64,000 bases of DNA from Pseudolactococcus plantarum (GCF_002441715.1 NZ_JXJX01000007.1:1-64000); one strand, 5' to 3'. Positions 27,827-37,896 are shown, counted from the stretch's first letter. Numbers and translations are program-made. Notes: a model not told the origin generated them from the sequence alone.

Positions 27827-28931
27827 ATCAATTATATTGACGATCATTTTATCTCTCTTTTATCCTTTTACTTTTTTGTCCAGAGTCCATAAAAATCGTA
27901 TTACGTTTATTTCTCTTGAACATGATAATCTATCAAAAGATTTTAAGTTGTTATATACTCAATTAGCGATGGAGCGAAAATATGAGTTGAAGACTCTACT
28001 GTTTAAATTTGAACCAACGCTTTTCGGTAATATAAAATATGGTATAGCCTGCATTAGACAGCTGTTTATTATAGAGAATTCGAAATTAGTCATTATTGAT
28101 TATAATAACTTTGTCATTTCTCGTTTCCCACATCGAAAGCAAGTTAAAATATTAGAAATCTGGCATGCAACAGGAGCATTAAAGCAATTTGGGAATTACG
28201 TTAAACGAGATTATGAAATTAAAAATTATGATTATGTGATTGCTAACTCCGAATTTTTTAGAGATATTTATGCTAAAGCGTTCAATGTACCTAGTAATAA
28301 TGTATTAGTAACGGGCATACCCAATAATGATAAAATCTTCTACCCGGCTTTTATTGAGTTGACAAGACAAAGACTGCTTGAAAAATTTCCATTGTTAAAT
28401 GGGAAAAAAATAGTTACTTACGCGCCGACATTTAGAGGGAGAATTAGTACAAGTTTTAAAGAAGTTAAGATAGATTTAAAAACTATCCATGAAGCTTTAG
28501 GTCAAGACTATATGCTTATTTATAAAGTTCATCCTTTGATTCCTAATTCTAAATATGAAAATAATCCCAATATTATTTTTATTGAAGATGAGCTGATGTC
28601 TTCATTATTTTGTATTACAGATATTTTTATTACCGATTATTCCGCTATTGCAATAGATTGGATGGTTTTTAATAAACCCATTATTGCTTATGTCCCAGAT
28701 TTTGCTAAGTACGTTAAAAAACCAGGGTTAACTATAGATTACATGAAGGAATTTCCAGGTCCAATTTGTAAGACCAGTGAAGAGCTGATTGCAGCTATCA
28801 AAACACCTGACAATGCTTTATTCCAAGAAAAAAGATGTACGTTTTATAAAAAAACGTATCAATATAGAGATGGCAATTCAACTCAAAGAGTTGTGAGTGC
28901 TATACATGATATTATGAATAGTCGTATATGA
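27816..28931 (+). CDS. CDP-glycerol glycerophosphotransferase family protein, TagB-like
   Basis: 371 residues, the fourth polyol-phosphate transferase of the cluster, started by a full AAAGGAGG and overlapping the previous gene. It has an N-terminal hydrophobic stretch (about 4-22), IWHATGALKQFG (about 112-123, Ala where Gly is usual), YAPTFRGR (about 197-204), YKVHPL (about 236-241) and TDYSAIAIDWM (about 272-282). These substitutions are typical of the TagB/primase-like branch, so it may add the first glycerol phosphate to the linkage unit. No tagO or tagA gene is present here, so linkage-unit synthesis must be encoded elsewhere. Confidence 0.85.
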   Translation: MKVKSIILTIILSLFYPFTFLSRVHKNRITFISLEHDNLSKDFKLLYTQLAMERKYELKTLLFKFEPTLFGNIKYGIACIRQLFIIENSKLVIIDYNNFVISRFPHRKQVKILEIWHATGALKQFGNYVKRDYEIKNYDYVIANSEFFRDIYAKAFNVPSNNVLVTGIPNNDKIFYPAFIELTRQRLLEKFPLLNGKKIVTYAPTFRGRISTSFKEVKIDLKTIHEALGQDYMLIYKVHPLIPNSKYENNPNIIFIEDELMSSLFCITDIFITDYSAIAIDWMVFNKPIIAYVPDFAKYVKKPGLTIDYMKEFPGPICKTSEELIAAIKTPDNALFQEKRCTFYKKTYQYRDGNSTQRVVSAIHDIMNSRI

Positions 28932-29004
28932 TGATCATCTTATGTATCATCGTACTATAAAAAATAAAAAGATGTTTTGTATCAATGTTATCTCAACACA
29001 TGAG

Positions 29005-29033
29005 TTGTCAAATATACATAAATAAGGTATAAT
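29005..29033 (+). promoter_or_regulatory. glyQS promoter
   Basis: TTGTCA (29005-29010) and TATAAT (29028-29033) with a 17-base spacer. The expected start is about 29040, which fixes the 5' end of the T-box leader. Confidence 0.85.
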
Positions 29034-29039
29034 AATAAA

Positions 29040-29182
29040 AAAGCAACGAGACCAGTGGCGTGGTGGAGCTTAAAGTTAATATGAGCGCTTGATCTAATCA
29101 TCAAGAATTCAGGTGGAACCGCGTCTAAAAGGCGTCCTGATGTTATCACACTTTGTGTTGAGACATCAAGACGCCTTTTTTG
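29040..29182 (+). promoter_or_regulatory. T-box riboswitch, glycine, unusually short stem I
   Basis: The T-box sequence AGGTGGAACCGCG (29111-29123) is followed by a terminator (29129-29181: AAGGCGTC paired with GACGCCTT and a T run). The antiterminator can form from AGG/CCT and CGC/GCG around the T-box. Stem III is CTTGAT/ATCAAG (29088-29105). Only about 48 bases lie between the predicted start point and stem III, whereas a classical stem I needs 80 or more. A small ACCA/TGGT hairpin with loop GTGGCG, containing a GGC glycine codon, occupies this part. Uncharged tRNA-Gly should switch on glyQS. Confidence 0.85.
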
Positions 29183-29230
29183 TTTTGATGTTTTAACAAG
29201 TTACTTGTTGTCTACACTATGGAGGAAGAA

Positions 29231-30178
29231 ATGTCTAAAAAACTATCATTTCAAGAAATTATTCTAACGCTTCAAAATTTTTGGAGTAATCAAGGTGCAA
29301 ACCTGATGCAAGCCTATGATAATGAGGTGGGTGCAGGGACTATGTCACCATATACATTTTTACGTGCCAATGGACCAGAACCATGGCATGCGGCTTATGT
29401 ACAGCCTTCACGTCGACCTGCAGATGGTCGTTATGGTGAAAATCCAAACCGTCTTTTCCAACATCACCAGTTTCAAGTGGTCATGAAACCAAGTCCTAAA
29501 AATATTCAACAACTCTATCTAGATAGTTTAGCAGCTTTAGGGATTAATGCATTGGAACATGATATCCGTTTTGTAGAGGATAACTGGGAAAATCCATCTA
29601 TGGGTGCTGCTGGTATTGGTTGGGAAGTTTGGCTAGATGGTATGGAAGTGACACAGTTTACGTATTTCCAACAAGTCGGTGGTATTGAAGTCGATTCTGT
29701 AACAGCTGAGATTACCTATGGCCTTGAACGTCTTGCATCTTATATCCAAGAAGTAGAGTCTGTTTATGATCTAGAGTGGGGAAATGGCGTGCTTTATGGT
29801 GATATCTTTACAGAGCCTGAGTATGAACATTCTAAGTTTGCGTTTGAGGAAATTGATACTGATATTTTCCTTAACTTATTTGATACTTATGAAGCGCAAG
29901 CTATCAAACTACTTGATCTTGGCTTAGTCCATCCTGCTTATGACTTTATCTTGAAATCAAGCCATACCTTTAATCTATTAGACGCAAGTGGCGCAGTTTC
30001 GGTAACAGAGCGTGCAGGATATTTACATCGCGTTAGAACAATGGCTAGAAAAGTAGCAAGAACATTTATTAATGAACGTGCTAAACTAGGATTCCCGTTA
30101 CTAAAAGATACAGATTTACGTGATAAGTATCTTGGAGAAAATGGCAAATACATTGAAGTTGCTGGAGGTGACAAATAA
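29231..30178 (+). CDS. glyQ: glycyl-tRNA synthetase alpha subunit
   Basis: A 315-residue class II catalytic subunit of the bacterial alpha2beta2 enzyme that charges tRNA-Gly. The sequence is canonical throughout: [24 protein letters not shown]-type opening (split here by my reading), [13 protein letters not shown], motif 2 region [17 protein letters not shown], and GLERLAS motif 3. An upstream in-frame ATG at 29219 would cover the GGAGGA ribosome site, so ATG 29231 is chosen. The stop shares one base with the glyS ATG. Confidence 0.96.
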   Translation: MSKKLSFQEIILTLQNFWSNQGANLMQAYDNEVGAGTMSPYTFLRANGPEPWHAAYVQPSRRPADGRYGENPNRLFQHHQFQVVMKPSPKNIQQLYLDSLAALGINALEHDIRFVEDNWENPSMGAAGIGWEVWLDGMEVTQFTYFQQVGGIEVDSVTAEITYGLERLASYIQEVESVYDLEWGNGVLYGDIFTEPEYEHSKFAFEEIDTDIFLNLFDTYEAQAIKLLDLGLVHPAYDFILKSSHTFNLLDASGAVSVTERAGYLHRVRTMARKVARTFINERAKLGFPLLKDTDLRDKYLGENGKYIEVAGGDK

Positions 30179-32208
30179 TGGCAAATTATCTATTAGAAAT
30201 CGGATTAGAGGAGATGCCGGCACATCTTGTTAGCGCAGCATCTGCACAACTGGAAACACGTATGGCAGCATTTTTAAAAGAAAATCGTGTGTCATTTGAC
30301 TCAATAGCTAAATTTTCTACTCCTCGTCGTTTAGCTGTTTTAGTTAGTGGATTATCTGATACGTCAGAATCAATAGATGAAGCAGTAAAAGGCCCTTCTG
30401 CAAAAATTGCAAAAGATAATGAAGGCAATTGGTCTAAAGCTATCCAAGGATTTTCTCGTGGACAAGGTCTCACACCCGATGACTTGGTTTTACAAGGAGA
30501 TTATTACTATGCCAACAAACATGTAGCAGGTATCTCAACAGCTAATATCTTAAAGACTGTTGGTGATGAGTTGATTAGTCGTATGCAATTTTCAACTTAT
30601 ATGAAATGGGCTAATAATAGCTTCTTATTTGTTCGTCCGATTCAATGGATTGTAAGTTTACTTGATGATGTCGTGATGCCATTTGAGTTGCTAGATGTTA
30701 CTGCGAGTAATGTGACTTATGGTCACAGATTTTTACATGATGGTGAGATTGTACTCGCTAATGCGTTAGACTATGAAGAGAGTCTTAAAGCTGCTTTCGT
30801 CGTGGCTGATGCTGCAGCACGAAAAGCGACCATCGAAACTCAGATAGAAACAATTGCAACAGCACGTAATTGGCAGATTTATCTAGAGCCAGGATTATTG
30901 GAAGAAGTCACAAATCTTGTAGAATATCCAACAGCTTTTGTTGGTGATTTCGACGCAAAATACTTAGAGGTACCTGAAGAAGTATTGGTGACATCTATGC
31001 GTGAACATCAGCGTTATTTTGAAGTTCGAGATAGCTCGTCTGCCTTACAACCCCATTTTATCTCAGTTCGTAATGGTAATGATGCACATCTAGAAAATGT
31101 CGCTAAAGGGAATCAAAAAGTACTCGTTGCGCGTCTTGAAGATGCTGAGTTCTTCTGGAGAGAAGACCAAAAACTAAACATTAGTGACTTGGTTGAGAAA
31201 TTGAAAAAAGTGACTTTCCATGAAAAAATTGGCTCTGTTTATGCGCATATGCAACGCGTCAAAATCATTGCTGAAACAATAGGTAAAGCTATCAGCTTAT
31301 CTACTGAAGATCGTGCTAAACTTGATCGTGCAGCTGATATTTATAAATTTGATTTACTGACAGGTATGGTTGGTGAATTTGATGAATTACAAGGCGTGAT
31401 GGGTGAAAAATATGCTTTATTAGCAGGTGAAGATGCTAAGGTAGCAACAAGCATTCGTGAACACTATCTACCGATTTCAGCAGATGGTGTATTACCTGAA
31501 ACTGAGTTGGGGGCGGTGCTTGCCATAGCTGATAAGTTAGATACACTTCTATCTTTCTTTACAGTAGGCTTAATCCCAAGTGGCTCAAACGATCCTTATG
31601 CTTTACGTCGTGCGACAGCAGGTATTTTACGCATCATTGAAAGTCAAAAATGGGATATCTCATTAACGACTATCGTAGATGAGCTATACACACTTGACTT
31701 AAATGGCTTTAAGTATACAAATCAAGCAGAGGTCATGCAGTTTATTAATGGTCGTGTTGCAAAAATGCTTGAAGGTAGTGCACGATATGATATTATCGAT
31801 GCGGTACTTGCGACTGGTTCATTAGATGTTGCTGACTTAAGTGAAACAGCAAAAGCATTAGATGCGCGTGTATCAGATGATACATTTAAAACGTCAGTTG
31901 AAAACTTAGCACGTGTCATTAATTTATCTCGTAAACTAGAGACAGATCCTACCATAAATGAAACCATATTTGAAAATACGTTTGAAAAAGACTTATTTGC
32001 TGCTGTAGCTGACTTGAGTTTAGTGGGAACTAGTGATGAGAAAATAGATGCTTTATTTGGTTTATCAACACCGATTACTAACTTCTTTGATAATACCATG
32101 GTCATGATTGATGATGAAGCACTTAAACTTAACCGTTTGAGCTTATTAGCTGATATCGCAAGTAAGACTTCTGATATCGTAGATTTCACAAAAATTTTGA
32201 CGAAGTAA
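30178..32208 (+). CDS. glyS: glycyl-tRNA synthetase beta subunit
   Basis: 676 residues, the usual length for the beta subunit that binds tRNA-Gly. N-terminal LLEIGLEEMPAH, the B3/4-like RRLAVLVSGL, MREHQRYFEV (about 280-289), an HD-like central domain and a C-terminal anticodon-binding helical domain are all seen. It overlaps glyQ by one base, so the subunits are made in equal amounts under the T-box. A DUF896 gene follows 24 bases later. Confidence 0.96.
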   Translation: MANYLLEIGLEEMPAHLVSAASAQLETRMAAFLKENRVSFDSIAKFSTPRRLAVLVSGLSDTSESIDEAVKGPSAKIAKDNEGNWSKAIQGFSRGQGLTPDDLVLQGDYYYANKHVAGISTANILKTVGDELISRMQFSTYMKWANNSFLFVRPIQWIVSLLDDVVMPFELLDVTASNVTYGHRFLHDGEIVLANALDYEESLKAAFVVADAAARKATIETQIETIATARNWQIYLEPGLLEEVTNLVEYPTAFVGDFDAKYLEVPEEVLVTSMREHQRYFEVRDSSSALQPHFISVRNGNDAHLENVAKGNQKVLVARLEDAEFFWREDQKLNISDLVEKLKKVTFHEKIGSVYAHMQRVKIIAETIGKAISLSTEDRAKLDRAADIYKFDLLTGMVGEFDELQGVMGEKYALLAGEDAKVATSIREHYLPISADGVLPETELGAVLAIADKLDTLLSFFTVGLIPSGSNDPYALRRATAGILRIIESQKWDISLTTIVDELYTLDLNGFKYTNQAEVMQFINGRVAKMLEGSARYDIIDAVLATGSLDVADLSETAKALDARVSDDTFKTSVENLARVINLSRKLETDPTINETIFENTFEKDLFAAVADLSLVGTSDEKIDALFGLSTPITNFFDNTMVMIDDEALKLNRLSLLADIASKTSDIVDFTKILTK

Positions 32209-32232
32209 TACAAGTATATAGGAGGAAACAAG

Positions 32233-32475
32233 ATGGTCACACCTGAAGATATCGCACGCATTAATGAACTTGCTCGTAAGAAAAAAGCAACAGGCTTAAC
32301 AGCTGATGAAACGATCGAGCAGGCGAAACTTCGAGAGGCATACATCACTGGTGTAAAATCAAGCCTACGCCACCATGTTGAATCAATTAAAGTGGTAGAT
32401 CCAGAAGGTAATGATATTACCCCTGAAAAAGCTAAAAAAGCACAGTTTGATAAAGGCTTACGAGATACACTATAA
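32233..32475 (+). CDS. DUF896 (YnzC family) small protein
   Basis: An 80-residue protein matching the YnzC/DUF896 family over its whole length: the [17 protein letters not shown] opening, QAKLREAYI, and [17 protein letters not shown], forming a two- or three-helix bundle. The ATG has AGGAGG 7-8 bases upstream. Family members are cytosolic; in Bacillus they appear in stress or SOS-related operons, with no biochemical role I can name. It closes the glyQS transcript before a terminator. Confidence 0.88.
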   Translation: MVTPEDIARINELARKKKATGLTADETIEQAKLREAYITGVKSSLRHHVESIKVVDPEGNDITPEKAKKAQFDKGLRDTL

Positions 32476-32483
32476 GGATGAAA

Positions 32484-32516
32484 AAAAGTATTAGTCATGC
32501 TAACTAATGCTTTTTT
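32484..32516 (+). terminator. glyQS-DUF896 terminator
   Basis: AGTATTAGT and ACTAATGCT form a nine-pair stem (one wobble) followed by a T run. Confidence 0.85.
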
Positions 32517-32662
32517 ATTTTAGTGACATGATCAACAGCTATGCAATTAAGATTAAATTTCACCCAAATCAGCATCCAAAGTGTTTTAGTTTCTGCTAGA
32601 CGCATAAAAGACGTTTCATTTATGCTTATTTAAGATAAATAAAGCTGTTTCAAACATAAAAA

Positions 32663-32733
32663 TGTAAGCGATATCGGAATTTTTAGATATAGTGGTCAAC
32701 TTGTGAAATATATAGCCCAAAGTATGATATAAT
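32663..32733 (+). promoter_or_regulatory. cre site and promoter of transketolase
   Basis: TGTAAGCGATATCG (32663-32676) matches cre TGWAANCGNTNWCA at 13 of 14 positions. An extended -10 TGATATAAT (TATAAT 32728-32733) lies about 55 bases downstream; TTGTGA at 32701 is too far for a standard spacer. A cre well upstream of the promoter would fit activation by CcpA or a weak repression site. Confidence 0.6.
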
Positions 32734-32769
32734 TTGAATAAGCATTAAAATTTGAAAGGCTATCACAAC

Positions 32770-34761
32770 ATGACATTTGACAACACTGATCTACTCGCGG
32801 TCAATGCGATTCGTACGCTATCTATTGACGCCATCCAAAAAGCAAATTCTGGTCATCCAGGACTTCCTATGGGAGCTGCACCTATGGCGTATGTACTTTG
32901 GCGTAATTTCCTAAATGTTAACCCTGCAACACACCGTGAATGGTCAAATCGTGACCGCTTCGTTTTATCAGCGGGTCATGGCTCTGCCATGCTTTATTCA
33001 CTTTTACACTTAGCAGGGTATGAGCTCTCTATCGATGATCTTAAAAATTTCCGCCAGTGGAATAGTAAAACACCAGGTCATCCAGAAGTTGATTGGACAG
33101 ATGGTGTTGAAGCAACAACTGGGCCACTAGGACAAGGTATTGCAAATGCTGTTGGTCTTGCCATGGCTGAGGCACATTTAGCTGCTACCTATAACCGTCC
33201 TGGTTATGAGATCGTAGATCACTACACTTATGCCTTAAATGGCGATGGTGATTTGATGGAAGGTGTTTCACAAGAGGCAGCTTCTCTAGCAGCCCAACTT
33301 AAATTAGGTAAACTTGTCCTGTTTTATGATAGTAACGATATTTCATTAGATGGACCGATTTCAAAATCATTCCCAGATGATATCAAAATGCGTTTCGAAT
33401 CTTACGGTTGGCAACATATCTTAGTTAAAGATGGTAACGATCTAGCGGCAATAGAAGCGGCAATTGTTGCAGCAAAAGCAAATCTAGAGCAACCAACTAT
33501 CATTGAAGTGAAAACAATCATCGGATTTGGTGCTGAAAAACAAGGGACTTCAGGTGTCCATGGTGCACCGTTAGGTGCTGAAGGTGTAGCCTTTGCTAAG
33601 AAAGCTTATGGTTGGGACTATCCTGAGTTCACAGTTCCTGAAGAAGTTGCGATGCGTTTTAAAGAAACCATCGGTGCGCGTGGTGAGGAACTTGAAGCTG
33701 CTTGGCGTCAAACATTTGATGCTTATGCAACTGACTATCCTGAATTGGCTAAACAATATGCAGATGCATTTAATAATGTGACACCAGAGCTCGAATTAGC
33801 TAAATATGAGGTGGGCACATCAGCTGCTAGTCGTGTCACATCACAAGAAACGATCCAACAACTTTCACAACAGATGCCTAATCTATGGGGTGGATCAGCT
33901 GACCTTTCTGCATCAAATAATACGATGGTTAAGGTCGAAACAGATTTTGAAGCTGGCAATTATGCAGGTCGTAATATCTGGTTTGGTGTGCGTGAATTTG
34001 CGATGACAGCAGCTATGAACGGGATTGCACTGCATGGTGGGACACGTGTTTATGGCGGAACATTCTTTGTCTTCTCAAACTATATGTTGCCAGCTATTAG
34101 AATGGCAGCACTGCAAGAATTACCAACGGTTTATGTGTTAACACATGATTCTATCGCTGTTGGTGAAGATGGCCCAACACACGAACCAGTAGAACAACTG
34201 GCAAGTGTACGTGCTATGCCTAACTTGAATGTCATTCGCCCAGCAGATGGTAATGAAGTCATTGCTGCTTGGCGTCGTGCAGTCACTGAAACTAAACGCC
34301 CAACTGCCTTGATTTTAACACGCCAAAATTTACCTGTTTTAGCGAATACAGCAGCACTAGCAGAAGAGGGTGTCAATCGTGGTGCTTATATTATCTCAAA
34401 AGAGTCAGATGCATCTGAACTTGATGGTATCATTATCGCTACTGGTAGCGAGGTAAAACTTGCTATTGATACGCAAGCAGCACTTGCTGAATCTGGTAAA
34501 AACGTTCGTGTTGTGTCTATGCCTTCACAAAATATCTTTGATGAGCAATCAGCAGCATATCAAGCAGAAATTTTACCAGCTAATGTGACAAAACGCTTAG
34601 CAATTGAAGCGGGAACTAGCTTTGGTTGGGGTAAATATGTTGGCTTAACTGGTAAAACACTTACAATCGATAAATGGGGTGCTTCAGCACCAGGTGATAA
34701 AGTGTTTAAAGAATATGGCTTTACAGTTGAACATGCTGTTGAGTTATACGACGCACTATAA
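32770..34761 (+). CDS. tkt: transketolase
   Basis: A 663-residue thiamine diphosphate enzyme of the non-oxidative pentose phosphate pathway. Visible blocks include [20 protein letters not shown] near the N-terminus, [15 protein letters not shown], the ThDP motif [13 protein letters not shown] (about 155-167), GADLSAS as [20 protein letters not shown], and [17 protein letters not shown] (about 458-474). AAAGG at 32755-32759 sits about 10 bases before ATG 32770; a TTG further upstream at 32752 is too close to it. A cre site and terminator bracket it as a single-gene unit. Confidence 0.96.
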   Translation: MTFDNTDLLAVNAIRTLSIDAIQKANSGHPGLPMGAAPMAYVLWRNFLNVNPATHREWSNRDRFVLSAGHGSAMLYSLLHLAGYELSIDDLKNFRQWNSKTPGHPEVDWTDGVEATTGPLGQGIANAVGLAMAEAHLAATYNRPGYEIVDHYTYALNGDGDLMEGVSQEAASLAAQLKLGKLVLFYDSNDISLDGPISKSFPDDIKMRFESYGWQHILVKDGNDLAAIEAAIVAAKANLEQPTIIEVKTIIGFGAEKQGTSGVHGAPLGAEGVAFAKKAYGWDYPEFTVPEEVAMRFKETIGARGEELEAAWRQTFDAYATDYPELAKQYADAFNNVTPELELAKYEVGTSAASRVTSQETIQQLSQQMPNLWGGSADLSASNNTMVKVETDFEAGNYAGRNIWFGVREFAMTAAMNGIALHGGTRVYGGTFFVFSNYMLPAIRMAALQELPTVYVLTHDSIAVGEDGPTHEPVEQLASVRAMPNLNVIRPADGNEVIAAWRRAVTETKRPTALILTRQNLPVLANTAALAEEGVNRGAYIISKESDASELDGIIIATGSEVKLAIDTQAALAESGKNVRVVSMPSQNIFDEQSAAYQAEILPANVTKRLAIEAGTSFGWGKYVGLTGKTLTIDKWGASAPGDKVFKEYGFTVEHAVELYDAL

Positions 34762-34804
34762 GCATTGAGATGTATCATATCTGATATGACAACATCACTA
34801 TAGT

Positions 34805-34837
34805 AAAAGACTAAGTACAAGCTGACTTAGTCTTTTT
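34805..34837 (+). terminator. tkt terminator
   Basis: AAAGACTAAGT pairs with ACTTAGTCTTT followed by Ts. The rest of the 34762-35095 gap is AT-rich and shows only the permease promoter. Confidence 0.85.
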
Positions 34838-35012
34838 GTTATGGTTAAGCGTGTCAGAGATTAATAACCATTCATGAACTAAATCTGTCTAGATTGTTTA
34901 AAATTTTTCGATTCATAACATATAATTGACTTATTTTTAACAATAAAAACACAAAAAAGTTAGTTATATCAAGAACTGACAGCTTAACATTTGTTTAGTT
35001 TTCATTCATGAT

Positions 35013-35041
35013 TTGTTCATATAAGAAAAGTAGTTTATAAT
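35013..35041 (+). promoter_or_regulatory. promoter of the APC permease
   Basis: TTGTTC (35013-35018) and TATAAT (35036-35041), 17-base spacer. Confidence 0.7.
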
Positions 35042-35095
35042 TAATGATTAGACAACCTATAAAAAAGGTCTAGGTCAATAATTGGATGAAAATAA

Positions 35096-36442
35096 ATGAA
35101 AAAAGAAAAAAAACGTAAATTTGGCTTATTGATGTCAATTGCTATGATTGTTGGTGTGGTAATAGGATCAGGTATCTTCTTTAAAGCCGATGATATTTTA
35201 GTACAGACACATGGTAACGTAAAGATGGGCTGTTTGGTCTTGTTTTTGGGTGCCGTTGGCATTATTTTTGGTGGGATTACTATTTCAGAGTGGGCAAAAC
35301 TCACAGATGATGCGGGTGGATTGATTACATACGCAGAGAAAGCCTTTGGTAAAGCATTTGCTTTTTTATTGGGCTGGTTTCAGACTACAGTCTATTTTCC
35401 TGCCCTGGTTGCTATCGTAAGCTTTGTCGCATCGAATTACACTGTAGCTTTATTTCCAAAATTGGCCTTTGGTCATTTTGGTGTTTGGGTGATCAGTCTA
35501 GTTTATCTAATCGTGATCTACTTAATGAACGTTTACTCTAATCACATATCTGAACTTTTCCAGACGTCTGCTATGTTTATTAAACTGATTCCTTTGGTTC
35601 TGATTGCAATTTGTGGTCTCTTTTTTGGAGATGTCCATATGATATCGACACATGCGATTACTTTACCAGTTGTCCTGTCATCAACAGGTGCGATTGTCGC
35701 AGTAGCCTTCTCTTATGATGGGTGGGCAGTTGCACCGTCTATTGGTCATGAGATAAAAAACTCGAAACGAAATCTGCCACTAGCATTAATTATCAGTCCA
35801 TTGATTATTTTTACCGTTTATATCGGCTATTTTGTAGGTATCTCATTACTACTTGGTCCAAGTGATATCATGAAAATGGGAGATTTAGCAGTTTATGCTG
35901 CTGCTGAGAAGTTATTTGGCTATATAGGACAAAGACTGATGTTGGTCACTGTTATCATCTCTGTATTAGGGACGTTAAATGGGCTAGTTGTTGCAAATAT
36001 TCGTGTCCCATATTTCTTAGCATTGAGACAAGAATTGCCTTATAGTCATAAGATAAGTCAAGTTAATACACGGTTTAAGCTATCTATTTGGTCTACTGTG
36101 ATCAGTTTTATCATGGTGTTAGTTTGGTTAAGCATCCACTTTATGTCGATCAATTTACCTAGTATGCGTCAATTTGGCATAGATATTTCAGCGATTCCGA
36201 TTGTTATCATGTATCTATTTTATGGCTTATTATATGTGGGTGTTATGATACGAACATGTAAAGGATTAATTAAAAATAAAATAACTGGCTTAGTTTGTCC
36301 TATATTGGCAATAGCAGGGGCTTTGATGATTTTATACGGTGGCTTAACTGCATCAAATGGGATGATTTATCTGATTGTTTCTTTTTTAATTTTGGTGAGT
36401 GGTATTAGTCTGTATTGGATGCGCCACTTGCACAAAAGCTAA
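35096..36442 (+). CDS. APC-family amino acid permease
   Basis: A 448-residue transporter with about twelve membrane segments. The N-terminal GVVIGSGIFFKADDIL (about 20-35) is the unwound TM1 substrate/Na-like site motif of the LAT/SteT branch, and GWFQTTVYFPAL and AFSYDGWAVAPSIGHEIKNSKRNLP (read in parts) match TM3 and TM6. This branch exchanges serine, threonine or other neutral amino acids. The ribosome site is weak (TTGGATGA 8-15 bases upstream). The promoter for the asd leader RNA lies inside its last codons. Confidence 0.88.
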   Translation: MKKEKKRKFGLLMSIAMIVGVVIGSGIFFKADDILVQTHGNVKMGCLVLFLGAVGIIFGGITISEWAKLTDDAGGLITYAEKAFGKAFAFLLGWFQTTVYFPALVAIVSFVASNYTVALFPKLAFGHFGVWVISLVYLIVIYLMNVYSNHISELFQTSAMFIKLIPLVLIAICGLFFGDVHMISTHAITLPVVLSSTGAIVAVAFSYDGWAVAPSIGHEIKNSKRNLPLALIISPLIIFTVYIGYFVGISLLLGPSDIMKMGDLAVYAAAEKLFGYIGQRLMLVTVIISVLGTLNGLVVANIRVPYFLALRQELPYSHKISQVNTRFKLSIWSTVISFIMVLVWLSIHFMSINLPSMRQFGIDISAIPIVIMYLFYGLLYVGVMIRTCKGLIKNKITGLVCPILAIAGALMILYGGLTASNGMIYLIVSFLILVSGISLYWMRHLHKS

Positions 36443-36456
36443 TGATAAGCTATAAT
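36428..36456 (+). promoter_or_regulatory. promoter P1 of the asd leader RNA
   Basis: TTGCAC (36428-36433) and TATAAT (36451-36456) with a 17-base spacer; the -35 overlaps the permease stop region. Predicted start about 36463. Confidence 0.75.
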
Positions 36457-36462
36457 AAGACT

Positions 36463-36629
36463 ATGCGATGAGTCGATTTGGTACGCAAGTACCTTATTTA
36501 CGCTGAGAGATTCGGGGCCTAGCCCGTCAAGGAATGATGGAATCTTGTCAAGAAATGTGAACTTTTTGGCACGGCTATGTTTCATAGTTGCTCTGGGGTC
36601 CCTTTGTCTGATGACAAAGGGATTTTTTT
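36463..36629 (+). ncRNA. structured asd leader/small RNA (candidate asd RNA motif)
   Basis: About 165 bases with its own promoter and a perfect nine-pair terminator (CCCTTTGTC/GACAAAGGG, 36600-36621, T run). Internal elements are a GGTAC-GCAA-GTACC tetraloop hairpin (36480-36493) and an AGATTC/GAATCT helix enclosing CGGG/CCCG. A TGTCAAGAA/TTTTTGGCA helix follows. The asd motif is described upstream of asd genes in streptococci and as a small RNA; position and size fit, though I have not compared it base by base. Lysine riboswitch landmarks are absent. Confidence 0.6.
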
Positions 36630-36709
36630 ATAGCCAGATAGGGCATGCTATTCATTTGAAATCCTCTCATAAAATATTCATGAAATAGCTTTCTTTCTAT
36701 GTCAAAACA

Positions 36710-36745
36710 TGATAGAATGGGGATATTAAAATTTTTTAGAAAATT
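36710..36745 (+). promoter_or_regulatory. second asd promoter with CodY-box-like site
   Basis: An extended -10 TGATAGAAT (36710-36718) lies after the leader terminator. The 15-mer at 36731-36745 (ATTTTTTAGAAAATT) matches the CodY box AATTTTCWGAAAATT at 13 positions, just downstream of the expected start. Binding there would block this promoter when branched-chain amino acids are plentiful. Confidence 0.5.
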
Positions 36746-36762
36746 CAAACGAGGAATATGAA

Positions 36763-37845
36763 ATGTCAAAAGAATATGTTGTTGCAGTCGTTGGTGCTAC
36801 TGGAGCTGTTGGTAGTCGTATGATTACGATGCTTGAGGAATCAAGTTTACCTATTAAAAGTATAAAATTACTTGCGACGATTCGCTCTGCAGGTAAAGTT
36901 TTACAATTTAAAGGACAAGATATTACTGTTGAGGAAACAACTGAGCAGTCTTTTGATGGCGTTGATATTGCATTGTTTTCTGCCGGCGGTAGTGTATCTG
37001 CAAAATTTGCACCTTATGCTGTTAAATCAGGTGCAGTCGTTGTTGATAATACGTCTCATTTTCGTATGAATACAGATGTGCCACTTGTCGTGCCAGAAGT
37101 GAATGCACATGCGCTTGATGCACACAATGGGATCATTGCCTGTCCAAACTGTTCTACTATCCAAATGATGGTAGCACTTGAACCTGTTCGCCAAGCATTT
37201 GGCCTTAAACGTATCATCGTCTCTACTTATCAAGCAGTATCGGGTGCAGGCGCAAAAGCGATTGCTGAGACAGAACGTGAAATTCAAGAAGTTGTTAACG
37301 ATAAAAAAGATCCTAAAGATGTGATTGCTGAAATCCTACCTTCAGGTGGAGATAAAAAACACTATCCGATTGCTTTTAACGCCTTACCACAGATCGATGT
37401 CTTCACTGAAAATGACTATACTTATGAAGAGATGAAGATGACTAATGAAACTAAAAAAATCATGGAAGATCCAGCTATTGCTGTATCAGCGACTTGTGTT
37501 CGTATTCCAGTTATTTTAGCTCACTCAGAATCTATCTATATTGAAACTGAAAAAGTTGCCCCTATTGCGGAAGTAAAAGCTGCGATCGCAAACTTCCCAG
37601 GTGCTGTTTTAGAAGATGACCCAAGTCAACAAGTTTATCCACAAGCGGTTAATGCAGCTGGTAAACGTGAGACTTTTGTTGGTCGTATTAGAAAAGATTT
37701 AGATGCTGAAACAGGTATTCACATGTGGGTTGTGTCAGATAACTTACTTAAAGGAGCAGCATGGAATTCAGTTCAAATCGCTGAAACACTCCATGAGCGT
37801 GGTTTAGTTCATGCAACAACAGAGTTAAAATTTGACTTGTTGTAA
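36763..37845 (+). CDS. asd: aspartate-semialdehyde dehydrogenase
   Basis: A 360-residue NADPH enzyme reducing aspartyl phosphate to the semialdehyde, the branch point toward lysine/DAP, methionine and threonine. The N-terminal GATGAVG (about 11-17) binds NADP, and the nucleophile Cys is in CPNCSTIQM (about 127-135). The His/Arg-bearing [15 protein letters not shown] and the C-terminal FVGRIRKDL are typical. GAGGAA precedes the ATG. Expression appears controlled by both the leader RNA terminator and a CodY-like site. dapA follows under a lysine riboswitch. Confidence 0.95.
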   Translation: MSKEYVVAVVGATGAVGSRMITMLEESSLPIKSIKLLATIRSAGKVLQFKGQDITVEETTEQSFDGVDIALFSAGGSVSAKFAPYAVKSGAVVVDNTSHFRMNTDVPLVVPEVNAHALDAHNGIIACPNCSTIQMMVALEPVRQAFGLKRIIVSTYQAVSGAGAKAIAETEREIQEVVNDKKDPKDVIAEILPSGGDKKHYPIAFNALPQIDVFTENDYTYEEMKMTNETKKIMEDPAIAVSATCVRIPVILAHSESIYIETEKVAPIAEVKAAIANFPGAVLEDDPSQQVYPQAVNAAGKRETFVGRIRKDLDAETGIHMWVVSDNLLKGAAWNSVQIAETLHERGLVHATTELKFDLL

Positions 37846-37863
37846 GCTATCCTAATATTTCAA

Positions 37864-37885
37864 ACATAAAATGAAAATTTTATGT
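37864..37885 (+). repeat. AT-rich hairpin behind asd
   Basis: ACATAAAAT-GAAA-ATTTTATGT is a perfect nine-pair hairpin with a GAAA loop, without a T run. It may be the asd 3' end or a processing stem. Confidence 0.5.
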
Positions 37886-37896
37886 GAGTGACATCC

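Noticed and set aside
31722-32498. 258-codon minus-strand frame over glyS end and the DUF896 gene
   Set aside because: Antisense shadow of two clear plus-strand genes; low-complexity Ser/Leu composition.
36463-36629. Lysine riboswitch in the asd leader
   Set aside because: TGTCAAGAAAT resembles part of an L-box, but the AGAGGTGC and GCCGAAG landmarks are absent; the asd RNA motif is the better candidate.
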